Shown here one piece after another: positions 1-5,791 of a stretch of 6,318 bases of DNA. Each line of letters opens with the position of its first letter. The stretch's first letter is position 1. The notes under the pieces are model-generated. The model made no database searches. It was not told where the DNA came from and saw only the letters and a list, made by a program, of their open reading frames with translations. Origin of the DNA: JADYYB01 sp964402985 (GTDB taxonomy: Bacteria > Pseudomonadota > Alphaproteobacteria > Rhizobiales > Kaistiaceae); NCBI GenBank assembly GCA_964402985.1, contig CAYOET010000033.1:1-6318 (forward strand). The letters are read 5' to 3'. A program made the translations under genes and the position numbers.

Positions 1-908
1 GCGTGGACCGAGGTCAGCACGCCCGAGCGGACGAGGAAGGTGCCCAGCAGGCTGAGGCTGAAGGTGAGGATGGCGAGGAGGATCGTCCAGATCTTCAGCG
101 CGTCGCGCTTCTCCATGACGACCGCCGAATGGAGGAGCGCGGTCGCCACCAGCCAAGGCATCAGCGAGGCGTTCTCGACCGGGTCCCAGAACCACCAGCC
201 GCCCCAGCCGAGCTCGTAATACGCCCAGTACGAGCCCATGGAGATGCCGGCGGTGAGGAACAGCCACGCGGCAAGCGTCCACGGCCGCACCCAGCGCGCC
301 CACGCAGCGTCTATGCGGCCGTCGATCAGCGCCGCGACCGCGAAGGCGAACGAGATCGAGCAGCCGACATAGCCGAGATAGAGGAGCGGCGGATGGATCG
401 CGAGGCCGATGTCCTGGAGGATCGGGTTTAGGTCGTTGCCCTCGAACGGCGCCGGGATGAGCCGCGTGAAGGGGTTCGAGGTCGCCAGGATGAAGAGGGT
501 GAAGGCCGCGGCGATCAGCCCCTGCACCGAAAGGACCAGCGTCTTCAGCCGCTGTGGGAGGTTCGCCCCGAACGCCGCTACCGCCGCGCCGAACAGGGCG
601 AGGATCAGCACCCAGAGAAGCATCGAGCCCTCGTGGTTGCCCCACGCGCCGGCGATCTTGAAGATCAGCGGCTTCGCCGAGTGCGAGTTCTGGACGACGT
701 TGAGGAGCGAGAAATCCGAGATGATGTAAGCGCGCACGAGCACCGCGAAGGCGAAGCCGATGAGCAGGAACTGGACCAGCGCCGCCGACGGCGCGATCGC
801 CATCAGCCGCGGATCGTTGCGGTTGGCGCCCCAGTAGCCGACGCTGGCCTGGATCGCCGCCAGCACGAAGGCGAGGACAAGAGCGTAGTGGCCGAGCTCC
901 GCGAACAT
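1..908 (-). CDS. ccmF: Cytochrome c heme lyase subunit CcmF (CycK), 3' end beyond window
   Basis: CcmF is the large polytopic inner-membrane protein of System I cytochrome c maturation. It takes heme from holo-CcmE and, with CcmH/CcmI, attaches it to apocytochrome c on the periplasmic side. The window holds the first 302 complete codons; the family is usually about 650 residues, so roughly half is missing past the left edge. The tryptophan-rich WWD heme-handling motif is plain at residues 235-253 (WGGWWFWDPVENASLMPWL). His172 (AIHPPLLYLGY), His260 (LLHSAV) and His302 (SGVLTSVH) match, offset by one, the E. coli histidines I remember as H173, H261 and H303. Hydrophobic segments recur throughout (e.g. 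8-22, 43-62, 97-114, 124-142). The ATG follows a GGGAG sequence 10 nt upstream and gives the expected N-terminus (MFAELGHYALVLAF). It is third in the ccmI-ccmE-ccmF series but separated from ccmE by 198 bp carrying a palindromic repeat. No frame damage is seen. Confidence 0.96.
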   Translation of the reverse strand, partial: MFAELGHYALVLAFVLAAIQASVGYWGANRNDPRLMAIAPSAALVQFLLIGFAFAVLVRAYIISDFSLLNVVQNSHSAKPLIFKIAGAWGNHEGSMLLWVLILALFGAAVAAFGANLPQRLKTLVLSVQGLIAAAFTLFILATSNPFTRLIPAPFEGNDLNPILQDIGLAIHPPLLYLGYVGCSISFAFAVAALIDGRIDAAWARWVRPWTLAAWLFLTAGISMGSYWAYYELGWGGWWFWDPVENASLMPWLVATALLHSAVVMEKRDALKIWTILLAILTFSLSLLGTFLVRSGVLTSVH

Positions 909-941
909 CAGGCTATGACTCCCGGGTAGCGGACGTGCCGA

Positions 942-1078
942 TAACCTCCCCCTCGAGGGGAGGTCGATAGCTGCAAGCGAAGCGCAGCAGGCTTCGGGAG
1001 GGGGGCACCGCGCGTGCCGTCCCCCCTCCCGAAACCGGCCGAACCGCCAGTTTCGACCTCCCCTCGAGGGGGAGGTTA
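942..1078. repeat. Nested inverted-repeat (palindromic) intergenic element
   Basis: A 137-bp element fills most of the ccmE-ccmF gap. Its outer arms, 942-967 and 1053-1078, are perfect 26-bp inverted copies (left arm starts TAACCTCCCCCTCGAGGGG). Each arm is itself nearly palindromic around CTCGAG. Inside lies a second perfect 13-bp inverted repeat at 993-1005 and 1021-1033. The stretches 968-992 and 1034-1052 are not complementary to each other. It encodes nothing convincing. It looks like one of the short palindromic intergenic repeats (REP/BIME- or MITE-like) scattered through alphaproteobacterial genomes; I infer mobility from the form only, since no flanking duplication or second copy is visible. 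Transcribed within the ccm operon, it could fold into a long stem that pauses polymerase or protects the RNA. Confidence 0.85.
993..1033. repeat. Inner 13-bp inverted repeat with G6/C6 tracts
   Basis: TTCGGGAGGGGGG at 993-1005 pairs perfectly with its complement at 1021-1033 around a 15-nt centre. Within the centre, GGCAC (1004-1008) and GTGCC (1013-1017) offer a competing 5-bp stem. It is the core of the larger element at 942-1078. In minus-strand RNA the hairpin is not followed by a U run, so it does not look like a standard intrinsic terminator. Confidence 0.75.
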
Positions 1079-1106
1079 GTGAGATCGATCGAGGACAAAT
1101 GCATCG

Positions 1107-1562
1107 TCACGGCGCCGCGGTGGCGACGGGCTGCACGCCCGGCGCGGTCTCGAGCGACCGGGTGACCTCGGGCGGCATATAGTTCTCGTCGTGCCGCGCC
1201 AGCACCGTGTCGGCGGCGAACGTGCCATCGGCCGCGACATGGCCCTCGGCCACCACGCCCTTCCCTTCCGCGAAGAGGTCGGGGACGAGGCCGTGATAGA
1301 CGACCGGGATCGTCGCGGCGAAGTCGGTCACCGAGAAGCTGACGGTGCCGTTGGGGTCCTTGACCAGCGACCCTTCGACGACCATGCCGCCGAGACGCAG
1401 CCGGTCGGTCGGCGGCGGCGCATTGGCGACGATGTCGCTCGGCGACTGGAAGAAGGTGAGCTTGCTCGACATCGCGAAGAGGACGAGGCCGACCGCCACG
1501 ACGAGGACGGCGCCCGCCGACGCGATCAGCGTCAAGCGCCTCTGCTTCCGGGTCATGGCCAT
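1107..1562 (-). CDS. ccmE: Cytochrome c maturation heme chaperone CcmE (CycJ)
   Basis: CcmE is a membrane-anchored periplasmic chaperone that binds heme covalently after CcmABCD loading and hands it to CcmF. The 151-residue product begins with a basic cytoplasmic tail (MAMTRKQRRL), has one transmembrane helix at about 11-31, then a periplasmic OB-fold domain. The signature LARHDENYMPPEV at 121-133 supplies His124, the covalent heme ligand (His130 in E. coli), and Tyr128, the axial ligand. The C-terminal tail (about 138-151) is Ala/Pro-rich and poorly conserved, as usual. ATG-1562 was chosen over the ATG two codons later because AGGAGA at 1576-1571 lies 8 nt from it. Only 12 nt separate it from the ccmI stop, so the two are surely co-transcribed. 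The ccmI-ccmE order without ccmC/ccmD directly ahead is the rhizobial cycHJ arrangement. Confidence 0.97.
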   Translation of the reverse strand: MAMTRKQRRLTLIASAGAVLVVAVGLVLFAMSSKLTFFQSPSDIVANAPPPTDRLRLGGMVVEGSLVKDPNGTVSFSVTDFAATIPVVYHGLVPDLFAEGKGVVAEGHVAADGTFAADTVLARHDENYMPPEVTRSLETAPGVQPVATAAP

Positions 1563-1570
1563 GGCGTCCG

Positions 1571-1577
1571 TCTCCTA
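1571..1577 (-). promoter_or_regulatory. ccmE ribosome binding site overlapping the ccmI stop
   Basis: On the minus strand TAGGAGA combines the ccmI stop codon (TAG, 1577-1575) with the Shine-Dalgarno core AGGAGA, 8 nt before the ccmE ATG. Ribosomes ending on ccmI would sit on the ccmE initiation site, which suggests translational coupling. It also decides the ccmE start in favour of the first of two nearby ATGs. Confidence 0.8.
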
Positions 1578-2636
1578 GTTCACCGCCAGCCCGAGCTCCC
1601 GGGCCAGCGCATCGAGGTCGGCGATCTGTTGCGGGTCGGCGGCAAGCGCCGTCTTGGCGTCGGCGAGCGCGGTGACCGCCTCGCTGTCGCGCTGCATCAT
1701 CTTATAGGACCGGATCAGCCGCGCCCAACCCTCGGGGTCGTTCGGCTCCTGGCGCAGGCGCTCGGCGAGCGAGGCCACCATGCCCTGGATCAGGGCCTCG
1801 GGGGACGGGGCGCTGGGGTCGACCATCGACAGCTGCAGCTGCGCGACCATGACCCAAGGCGCGCCCTCGGGCGGCGCATCGGCGAGGAGCGCGCGCCACG
1901 CCGCGGCGGCCTCTTGGTTGCGGCCCTCCTGCCCCAGCGACATCGCCAGATAGAAGCGCGAGACGATCGTCTTGGGATCTGCGGCGATCGCCCGCTCGAA
2001 GGCGAGCCGCGCGTCGTCGGTGACGACGTCGCCGTTGAGGGTGGTCAACGCGACGCCGAACCCCTCCTCGCGCTCGGCGCTCGACCCTTGGATGCGGATC
2101 GCGTTCGACCACGCGCGCGCGGCGTCCGCGGCCCGCCCCTGGTCGGAATAGATGCGAGCGGCCGCCTCCCACAGCGTGCCGTCGTCGGGGTTCTTGGCAA
2201 GGCCCGACTCGACCATCGCCAGCAGCGCGCCGACATCTCTGGTCGCCTCTTCGGGCGTGAGGCGGGCCGCGAGCGGCTGGTCCGGCGCCTCCGGGCTGCC
2301 GACCGCGACGTAGAGGCCAACCGCAGCGACCGGGACGAGGACCAGCGCGACTGCCGCGGCGATGGAGCGGCGCGCATCAGATGCCGGCTCGCGCGCCCCC
2401 CCCGCCGCGTCCGCGGCGCGGAGAAGGCGGCGGCCGATCTCGGTGCGGGCGGCGTCGGCCTCTAACCGGCCGATCACGCCGCGCTCGACCTCGCGGTCGA
2501 GTTCGCGCAGCTGGTCGCGGTAGATCGCGGCCTCGGCCCCGCTATTGGCGCCGGCGGCCTTGCTGCGATAGAGCGGGACGAGCAGCGCGATGGACGCCGC
2601 CGCCGTCAGGACCGCCATGATGAGCCATTGGAGCAT
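1575..2636 (-). CDS. ccmI: Cytochrome c biogenesis protein CcmI (CycH), TPR apocytochrome chaperone
   Basis: CcmI binds the C-terminus of apocytochrome c and presents it to the CcmF/CcmH heme ligation complex at the inner membrane. The 353-residue product has the two-part alphaproteobacterial layout. An N-terminal transmembrane helix (about 3-22) is followed by a charged cytoplasmic segment with the family pattern YRDQLRELDREVERGVIG (39-56); a second helix lies at about 91-112. A long periplasmic domain follows whose helices fit TPR repeats (e.g. 135-185 with NPDDGTLWEAAARIYSDQG; 196-250; 285-325 with DPEGWARLIRSYKMMQ). Length is close to rhizobial CycH. The start gives the expected MLQWLIMAVLTAAAS beginning, but no Shine-Dalgarno precedes it; a 35-nt hairpin ends 16 nt upstream. 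An eight-G run encodes the linker near residues 79-81. It probably heads the ccm part of the operon. Confidence 0.94.
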   Translation of the reverse strand: MLQWLIMAVLTAAASIALLVPLYRSKAAGANSGAEAAIYRDQLRELDREVERGVIGRLEADAARTEIGRRLLRAADAAGGAREPASDARRSIAAAVALVLVPVAAVGLYVAVGSPEAPDQPLAARLTPEEATRDVGALLAMVESGLAKNPDDGTLWEAAARIYSDQGRAADAARAWSNAIRIQGSSAEREEGFGVALTTLNGDVVTDDARLAFERAIAADPKTIVSRFYLAMSLGQEGRNQEAAAAWRALLADAPPEGAPWVMVAQLQLSMVDPSAPSPEALIQGMVASLAERLRQEPNDPEGWARLIRSYKMMQRDSEAVTALADAKTALAADPQQIADLDALARELGLAVN

Positions 2637-2652
2637 GCGCGCGTGAGGTAGC

Positions 2653-2687
2653 GGCCCGGCACCCCTTTTTGCAAGGGAAACCGGGCC
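2653..2687 (-). promoter_or_regulatory. Hairpin immediately upstream of ccmI
   Basis: In minus-strand RNA, GGCCCGG at 2687-2681 pairs with CCGGGCC at 2659-2653. After a 3x3 internal loop, CCCTT pairs with AAGGG around a GCAAA loop. The structure ends 16 nt before the ccmI ATG, where a ribosome binding site would normally be, and none is recognisable. It could modulate ccmI translation or stability, or act with the next hairpin as a partial terminator. No U run follows, so simple intrinsic termination is unlikely. Confidence 0.55.
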
Positions 2688-2701
2688 TTAGCGGATGTGG
2701 C

Positions 2702-2729
2702 ACCCTCGACCGGCAGGCCAGCCGAGGGT
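2702..2729 (-). terminator. 12-bp hairpin after the lipoprotein gene, terminator-like without U tract
   Basis: Thirty bases past the lipoprotein stop, minus-strand RNA can form a continuous 12-bp stem (ACCCTCGGCTGG with CCGGUCGAGGGU) around the loop CCUG, containing two G-U wobbles. On the plus strand those two positions would be A-C mismatches, so the structure fits a transcript of the minus strand. What follows is GCCACAUCC, not a U run. It could be a Rho-assisted or partial terminator, an RNA-processing barrier separating lipoprotein and ccm mRNA levels, or an attenuator. Confidence 0.5.
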
Positions 2730-2758
2730 CAATTCTCCGCGATCCCCTCAGACTCGGG

Positions 2759-3211
2759 CTAGCTGACCATCTGCCAGGTGCCGTCGGGATTGCGGCAGGC
2801 CTGGCCGCGCGCGGTCTGCGGAACGCCGTCGATATAGATGGTCTGCGTGTACTCGCGGCAGGTGTAGGCGTTGACCTGATAGGTCGGGCCCGGAGTGGTG
2901 TAGCCATAGGCGCGGCCGTCGGCGCTCTGCCAGTTCATCTGCTGGCCGTATTCCAGCGCCTGGTATTGGGCGTAGGCCGCCCGCTGCCGCGCCTGCTCGT
3001 CGAGGCCGCGCCCGATCTCCCCGCCAATGAAGCCGCCGATCAGCGCACCGGCGATCGTGCCGGTGGTCGAGCCGCCGGAGACCGCGCTGCCAATGGCGCC
3101 ACCGGCGACGGCCCCGCCGAACGTGCCCAGCCCCTGGCCGGGACCCATGCCGAGACAGCCGGACAAAACGGTGCCGGCGAGACAGAGGGCGGCGATCGAT
3201 CGAAGATTCAT
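2759..3211 (-). CDS. Glycine-zipper surface-antigen lipoprotein (17 kDa antigen / RT0821-Lpp0805 type)
   Basis: Predicted 150-residue lipoprotein. The N-terminus is a signal peptide ending in a lipobox, LSGC, so Cys19 would be lipidated after cleavage. Residues 25-68 are a double glycine-zipper hairpin (GGAVAGGAIGSAVSGG; TIAGALIGGFIGGEIG), the hallmark of the rickettsial 17 kDa antigen family. The C-terminal part (about 100-150) has the small beta-rich domain of RT0821/Lpp0805-type surface proteins, with YGYTTPGPTYQ, Cys118 and Cys139 (possible disulfide) and a closing NPDGTWQMV. It probably sits in the inner leaflet of the outer membrane; the precise role of the family is unknown. The reading frame stays open upstream to beyond 3300, but ATG-3211 is right because of the lipobox and a GAGAGG site 7 nt ahead. 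It lies 86 bp after the kinase gene in the same direction and may be read from that operon or its own promoter. Confidence 0.9.
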   Translation of the reverse strand: MNLRSIAALCLAGTVLSGCLGMGPGQGLGTFGGAVAGGAIGSAVSGGSTTGTIAGALIGGFIGGEIGRGLDEQARQRAAYAQYQALEYGQQMNWQSADGRAYGYTTPGPTYQVNAYTCREYTQTIYIDGVPQTARGQACRNPDGTWQMVS

Positions 3212-3218
3212 TTGTTTG

Positions 3219-3224
3219 CCTCTC
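3219..3224 (-). promoter_or_regulatory. Ribosome binding site of the lipoprotein gene
   Basis: GAGAGG on the minus strand lies 7 nt before ATG-3211. It fixes the start of the lipoprotein against longer in-frame alternatives that would run back into the end of the kinase gene and bury the signal peptide. Confidence 0.75.
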
Positions 3225-3297
3225 AGCTGACAAGGGGAGCGGTGGATGTGGCACGGCTCAAGCACGCCACAATGGCGGAATTGGGAACCTTGAATGA

Positions 3298-4695
3298 CTA
3301 GGCACCCGGCAGATCGACGGCGGCGGAAAGGCCGCCCATCGGCGAGCGCGCGAGGTTGAGCCGGCCGCCATAGAGCCCGACCAGATCGCACACAATCGAG
3401 AGACCGAGGCCCGAACCGGGCTTAGTCTCGTCGAGGCGCTTGCCGCGCCGCGTCGCCTCTTTCATCTGCTCGGGCGTCAGCCCCGGACCGTCGTCCTCGA
3501 CCTTGAGCGCGAGCCGCGCCGGCGCGTCCCCTTTCGGCGCTTCGTAGGCGACCGAGAGCGCGACGCGCCCCTTCGCCCATTTGCATGCGTTGTCGAAGAG
3601 ATTGCCGACGATCTCCTCGAAGTCCTGTTGCTCGCCCTTGAAGCGGGCGGCGGCCGGAACGTCGGCGGAGATGGCGAGCGAGCGCTCGCCGTGGATGCGC
3701 TGCATGGCGCGGGTCAGCCTGCCCACCACCGGCTCGACTTCGGTGACCGCGCCGATCACCTCGACGCCGGCGGCGATACGCGCGCGGTCGAGATAGTGCG
3801 TGATCTGCTGCTTCATCAGCTCGGCCTGCTCGGCGACCTTCTCGGCGAACGGCCCCTTCCCTGCCCGCGCCTCGTTGGTGATCACGCTGAGCGGGGTCTT
3901 GAGGCCGTGCGCGAGATTGCCGACCTGGGTGCGGGCGCGCTTGACGATCTCCTGGTTCGAGTCGAGGAGCGCGTTCAGCTCCTTGGCGAGCGGCTCGATC
4001 TCGGCGGGGAACGGCCCGTCGAAGCGCGGGCGTTTGCCGCTCCGCAGCTCGGCGAGGCCGCTGCGCACCTTGTCGAGCGGCCGCAGGCCCCAGCGCACCT
4101 GGAACAGCATCGCGATGATGAGGCCGAAACCGAGCGCCCCCAGCGTGACGATGACGCTGTTGCGGAAAACGGCGATGTCTCCGGCGAGTTCGGTGGCGTT
4201 GCCGGAGACGAGGACCTCGTAGCTCTCGCCCGCCCCAAGGCTCGCCCCAGGAAGGGCGACGACGCTGCGGATGACGCGGATCGACTCGCCCTCGGGACCG
4301 GTCATGGCGATGCTCTGGTGGCCCTCCTCGTTCACCGGGGCATTCGGGTCGGGGAAGACCAGCTCATCGGTGAAGAGCGATTTCGACCACAGGACGGGCA
4401 CGCCGTCCGATACGCGTCGAATCTGCCAGTACCAGCCCGAATATTGCTGCTCGAAGCGCTGCTCGACGAGATTGATGGGGCCGGCGACCTGGCCCGCGGG
4501 GGGGCGGGCGACCGCCTCGATGATCGTCACCAGAAAGGCGGCGAGCCGGTCGTCGAAGGCGTTCTCGACCGTGCGCTGGAAGAGCGAGGTAAGGATGATC
4601 GCCGCCGCCGCGAGCGCAACGACGATCCACAGCGCCGCCGAGCGGAGAAGCCGGAGCGACAGCGAGTTCCGGCGGAAACTGATGAAGCTAGGCAT
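3298..4695 (-). CDS. feuQ: PhoQ/FeuQ-type membrane sensor histidine kinase
   Basis: Inner-membrane sensor kinase that should phosphorylate the regulator encoded just upstream. The 465-residue product has a first transmembrane helix at about 19-38, a periplasmic sensor region at about 40-178, and a second helix at about 179-200. A HAMP linker (about 200-253) and dimerisation/phosphoacceptor domain follow, with His263 in NLAHGLKTPLSV, resembling the PhoQ-type LKTPL form. The ATPase domain shows an N box (NLFDNACKWA, Asn365/Asn369), a G1 box (VEDDGPG, 399-405) and a G2 box (GSGLGLSIV, 427-435). All catalytic motifs are intact. The start overlaps the regulator stop by 8 nt (ATGCCTAG), implying coupled translation. 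Assignment to FeuQ rather than generic PhoQ rests on the downstream cycHJK-type genes and the upstream PepSY gene, not on an alignment; the signal it senses cannot be read from sequence. Confidence 0.93.
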   Translation of the reverse strand: MPSFISFRRNSLSLRLLRSAALWIVVALAAAAIILTSLFQRTVENAFDDRLAAFLVTIIEAVARPPAGQVAGPINLVEQRFEQQYSGWYWQIRRVSDGVPVLWSKSLFTDELVFPDPNAPVNEEGHQSIAMTGPEGESIRVIRSVVALPGASLGAGESYEVLVSGNATELAGDIAVFRNSVIVTLGALGFGLIIAMLFQVRWGLRPLDKVRSGLAELRSGKRPRFDGPFPAEIEPLAKELNALLDSNQEIVKRARTQVGNLAHGLKTPLSVITNEARAGKGPFAEKVAEQAELMKQQITHYLDRARIAAGVEVIGAVTEVEPVVGRLTRAMQRIHGERSLAISADVPAAARFKGEQQDFEEIVGNLFDNACKWAKGRVALSVAYEAPKGDAPARLALKVEDDGPGLTPEQMKEATRRGKRLDETKPGSGLGLSIVCDLVGLYGGRLNLARSPMGGLSAAVDLPGA

Positions 4696-5359
4696 CGCTC
4701 ACGGGCGGGACGATGCGGTAGCCTAGACCGCGCACGGTTTCGATCAGCTCGGCCGGAAGCTTCTTGCGCAGCCGGCCGATGAACACCTCGATCGTGTTCG
4801 AGTCGCGGTCGAAATCCTGGTCGTAGAGATGCTCGATCAACTCGGTCCGGGACACCACGCGGTCGCGATGGTGAAGGAGATATTCGAGCACCCGATACTC
4901 GTGCGAGGTGAGCTTGATCGGGTTGCCGTCGATGCTCACCCGCGCCGAGCGCATGTCGAGACGGAGCGGCCCGAGCTCGATCTCGTTGGTGGCGAGCCCC
5001 CCGGCGCGGCGCACCAGCGCGCGCACCCGGGCGAGGACCTCCTCGACGTGGAAGGGCTTGGCCACGTAGTCGTCCGCCCCGGCGTCGATGCCGGCGACCT
5101 TGTCGCTCCAGCGGTCGCGCGCGGTGAGGATGAGGACCGGCATCGCCCGCCCTGCCCGGCGCCATTTTTCCAGGACGCTGATCCCGTCCATGATCGGCAG
5201 GCCGAGGTCGAGGATCACCGCGTCATAGGGCTCGGTATCGCCGAGGAAGTGCCCATCCTCGCCGTCGGTCGCCGTATCGACGGCATAGCCCGCCTCCTTC
5301 AGCGCCTCGCTGAGCTGGCGGTTGAGATCGGGATCGTCTTCGACGACGAGGACACGCAT
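4688..5359 (-). CDS. feuP: OmpR/PhoP-family response regulator (FeuP-like)
   Basis: Two-component DNA-binding regulator of 223 residues, the usual length for the OmpR/PhoB family. The receiver domain (1-116) has the acidic pair Asp8/Asp9, phosphoacceptor Asp51 (VILDLGLP), Thr79 (LTARD) and Lys101 (KPF). A winged-helix DNA-binding domain spans about 126-219 with LTSHEYRVLEYLL, the recognition-helix region SNTIEVFIGRLRKKL and the wing ETVRGLGYRI. The ATG has CGGAG about 10 nt upstream. It follows the PepSY gene by 40 nt and overlaps the kinase gene by 8 nt, so the three form one transcription unit. As a PhoP-like protein it should bind direct repeats spaced by 11 bp; such a repeat lies in front of the PepSY gene (5749-5729), consistent with autoregulation. 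The FeuP name rests on gene order plus family; PhoP-like is the safer description. Confidence 0.95.
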   Translation of the reverse strand: MRVLVVEDDPDLNRQLSEALKEAGYAVDTATDGEDGHFLGDTEPYDAVILDLGLPIMDGISVLEKWRRAGRAMPVLILTARDRWSDKVAGIDAGADDYVAKPFHVEEVLARVRALVRRAGGLATNEIELGPLRLDMRSARVSIDGNPIKLTSHEYRVLEYLLHHRDRVVSRTELIEHLYDQDFDRDSNTIEVFIGRLRKKLPAELIETVRGLGYRIVPPVSDA

Positions 5360-5383
5360 GTCGGCAGGGCTCCGTGGTCCGGC

Positions 5384-5400
5384 GCGGGACGAACGCCCGC
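5384..5400 (-). other. Short hairpin at the end of the PepSY gene
   Basis: Starting on the last base pairs of the PepSY stop region, GCGGGC can pair with GTCCCGC around GTTC, with one bulged base, in the 40-nt gap before the response regulator gene. It may stabilise the upstream small message or lower read-through. The stem is short, and in DNA this GC-rich it could be chance. Confidence 0.3.
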
Positions 5401-5705
5401 TAGAGGATTGTACCGGAGCGCGCGTCGACCGTCAGGTTGACGACCTGGCGGCCGCCGACCAGCACGCTTACCTGGTAGACGAGGCGCCCGCCGGAGCGGC
5501 AGAGATCGGCCGACAGCACCTCGCCGCCGGTCTGCGCCGCGACCTGGCCGCGGAACTGCGAGAAGGGCTGCGCCGACCCGTTTTGGACCTCGACGCGCGC
5601 GGCGTCGGGGCCGAGGCACCCGTCCTGGGCAAGGCTCGGACCGGCAGCGCCGAGCATCAATGCGGCCGCCAGCGCGATCGGGAGGAGATGAGATTTCGTG
5701 AACAT
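5400..5705 (-). CDS. Small exported PepSY-domain protein, FeuN-like candidate kinase modulator
   Basis: Predicted 101-residue periplasmic protein. A Sec signal peptide (MFTKSHLLPIALAAALMLGAAGPSLA) has likely cleavage after Ala26, leaving about 75 residues. The mature part reads like one PepSY unit: a helix-like stretch (GSAQPFSQFRGQVAAQTGG), then strands ending in the family pattern LVYQVSVLV...VVNLTVDARSGTIL, where the DARSG turn is characteristic. Cys30 and Cys69 could form a disulfide. It lies directly before the regulator/kinase pair. In Sinorhizobium meliloti the small periplasmic protein FeuN, encoded beside feuPQ, restrains the FeuQ kinase (from memory); this gene is the positional and size equivalent, an inference not tested by alignment. 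The frame is open upstream to 5924 but that part lacks protein character; ATG-5705 is set by the signal peptide. No Shine-Dalgarno is visible, and the mRNA may be leaderless. Confidence 0.88.
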   Translation of the reverse strand: MFTKSHLLPIALAAALMLGAAGPSLAQDGCLGPDAARVEVQNGSAQPFSQFRGQVAAQTGGEVLSADLCRSGGRLVYQVSVLVGGRQVVNLTVDARSGTIL

Positions 5706-5712
5706 GGCGGCA

Positions 5713-5749
5713 TTTCTATCCCCGGGCAGATGAACGCGTGCTGAATGAA
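5713..5749 (-). promoter_or_regulatory. Candidate promoter and OmpR/PhoP-type operator for the PepSY-regulator-kinase operon
   Basis: Minus-strand sequence CATTCAGCACGCGTTCATC (5747-5729) contains two TTCA half-sites 11 bp apart, the one-helical-turn spacing that OmpR/PhoP-family dimers prefer. Ten nt downstream is TAGAAA (5718-5713), matching four of six bases of a sigma-70 -10 element. The geometry resembles PhoP-activated promoters, in which the box replaces the -35. From the -10 only 7 nt remain to the ATG, so transcription would begin at or very near the start codon. The direct repeat and spacings are read from sequence; the function is inferred. Confidence 0.55.
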
Positions 5750-5791
5750 AAATTCGCCCCAAACCTGAGGGTTTTCTAGGCCCCGCGCCGG

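Noticed and set aside
913..1110. 65-codon frame on the minus strand between ccmE and ccmF
   Set aside because: It is just the translation of the palindromic repeat element and has no ribosome site or protein-like composition.
1191..2465. 424-codon open frame on the plus strand
   Set aside because: It lies antisense to ccmE and ccmI. The peptide is Arg/Gly/Asp-rich without any domain, and long antisense frames are common at this GC content.
3248..3270. GTGGC...GCCAC inverted repeat after the kinase gene as a terminator
   Set aside because: The stem is only 5 bp with a 13-nt loop and no U run on either strand, so it does not rise above chance.
2759..3391. Longer 210-residue version of the lipoprotein gene
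   Set aside because: It would overlap the 3' end of the kinase gene and bury the signal peptide and lipobox internally. ATG-3211 has a good ribosome site and the expected lipoprotein N-terminus.
3628..4782. 384-codon open frame on the plus strand
   Set aside because: It is antisense to the histidine kinase gene, whose motifs are all intact; the translation is low-complexity Arg/Asp/Glu/Gly with no recognisable fold.
5761..5774. AAACC-TGAG-GGTTT inverted repeat as a terminator
   Set aside because: The 5-bp stem is weak. In the minus-strand direction it is followed by GGGG rather than a U run, and there is no intact gene immediately upstream to end.
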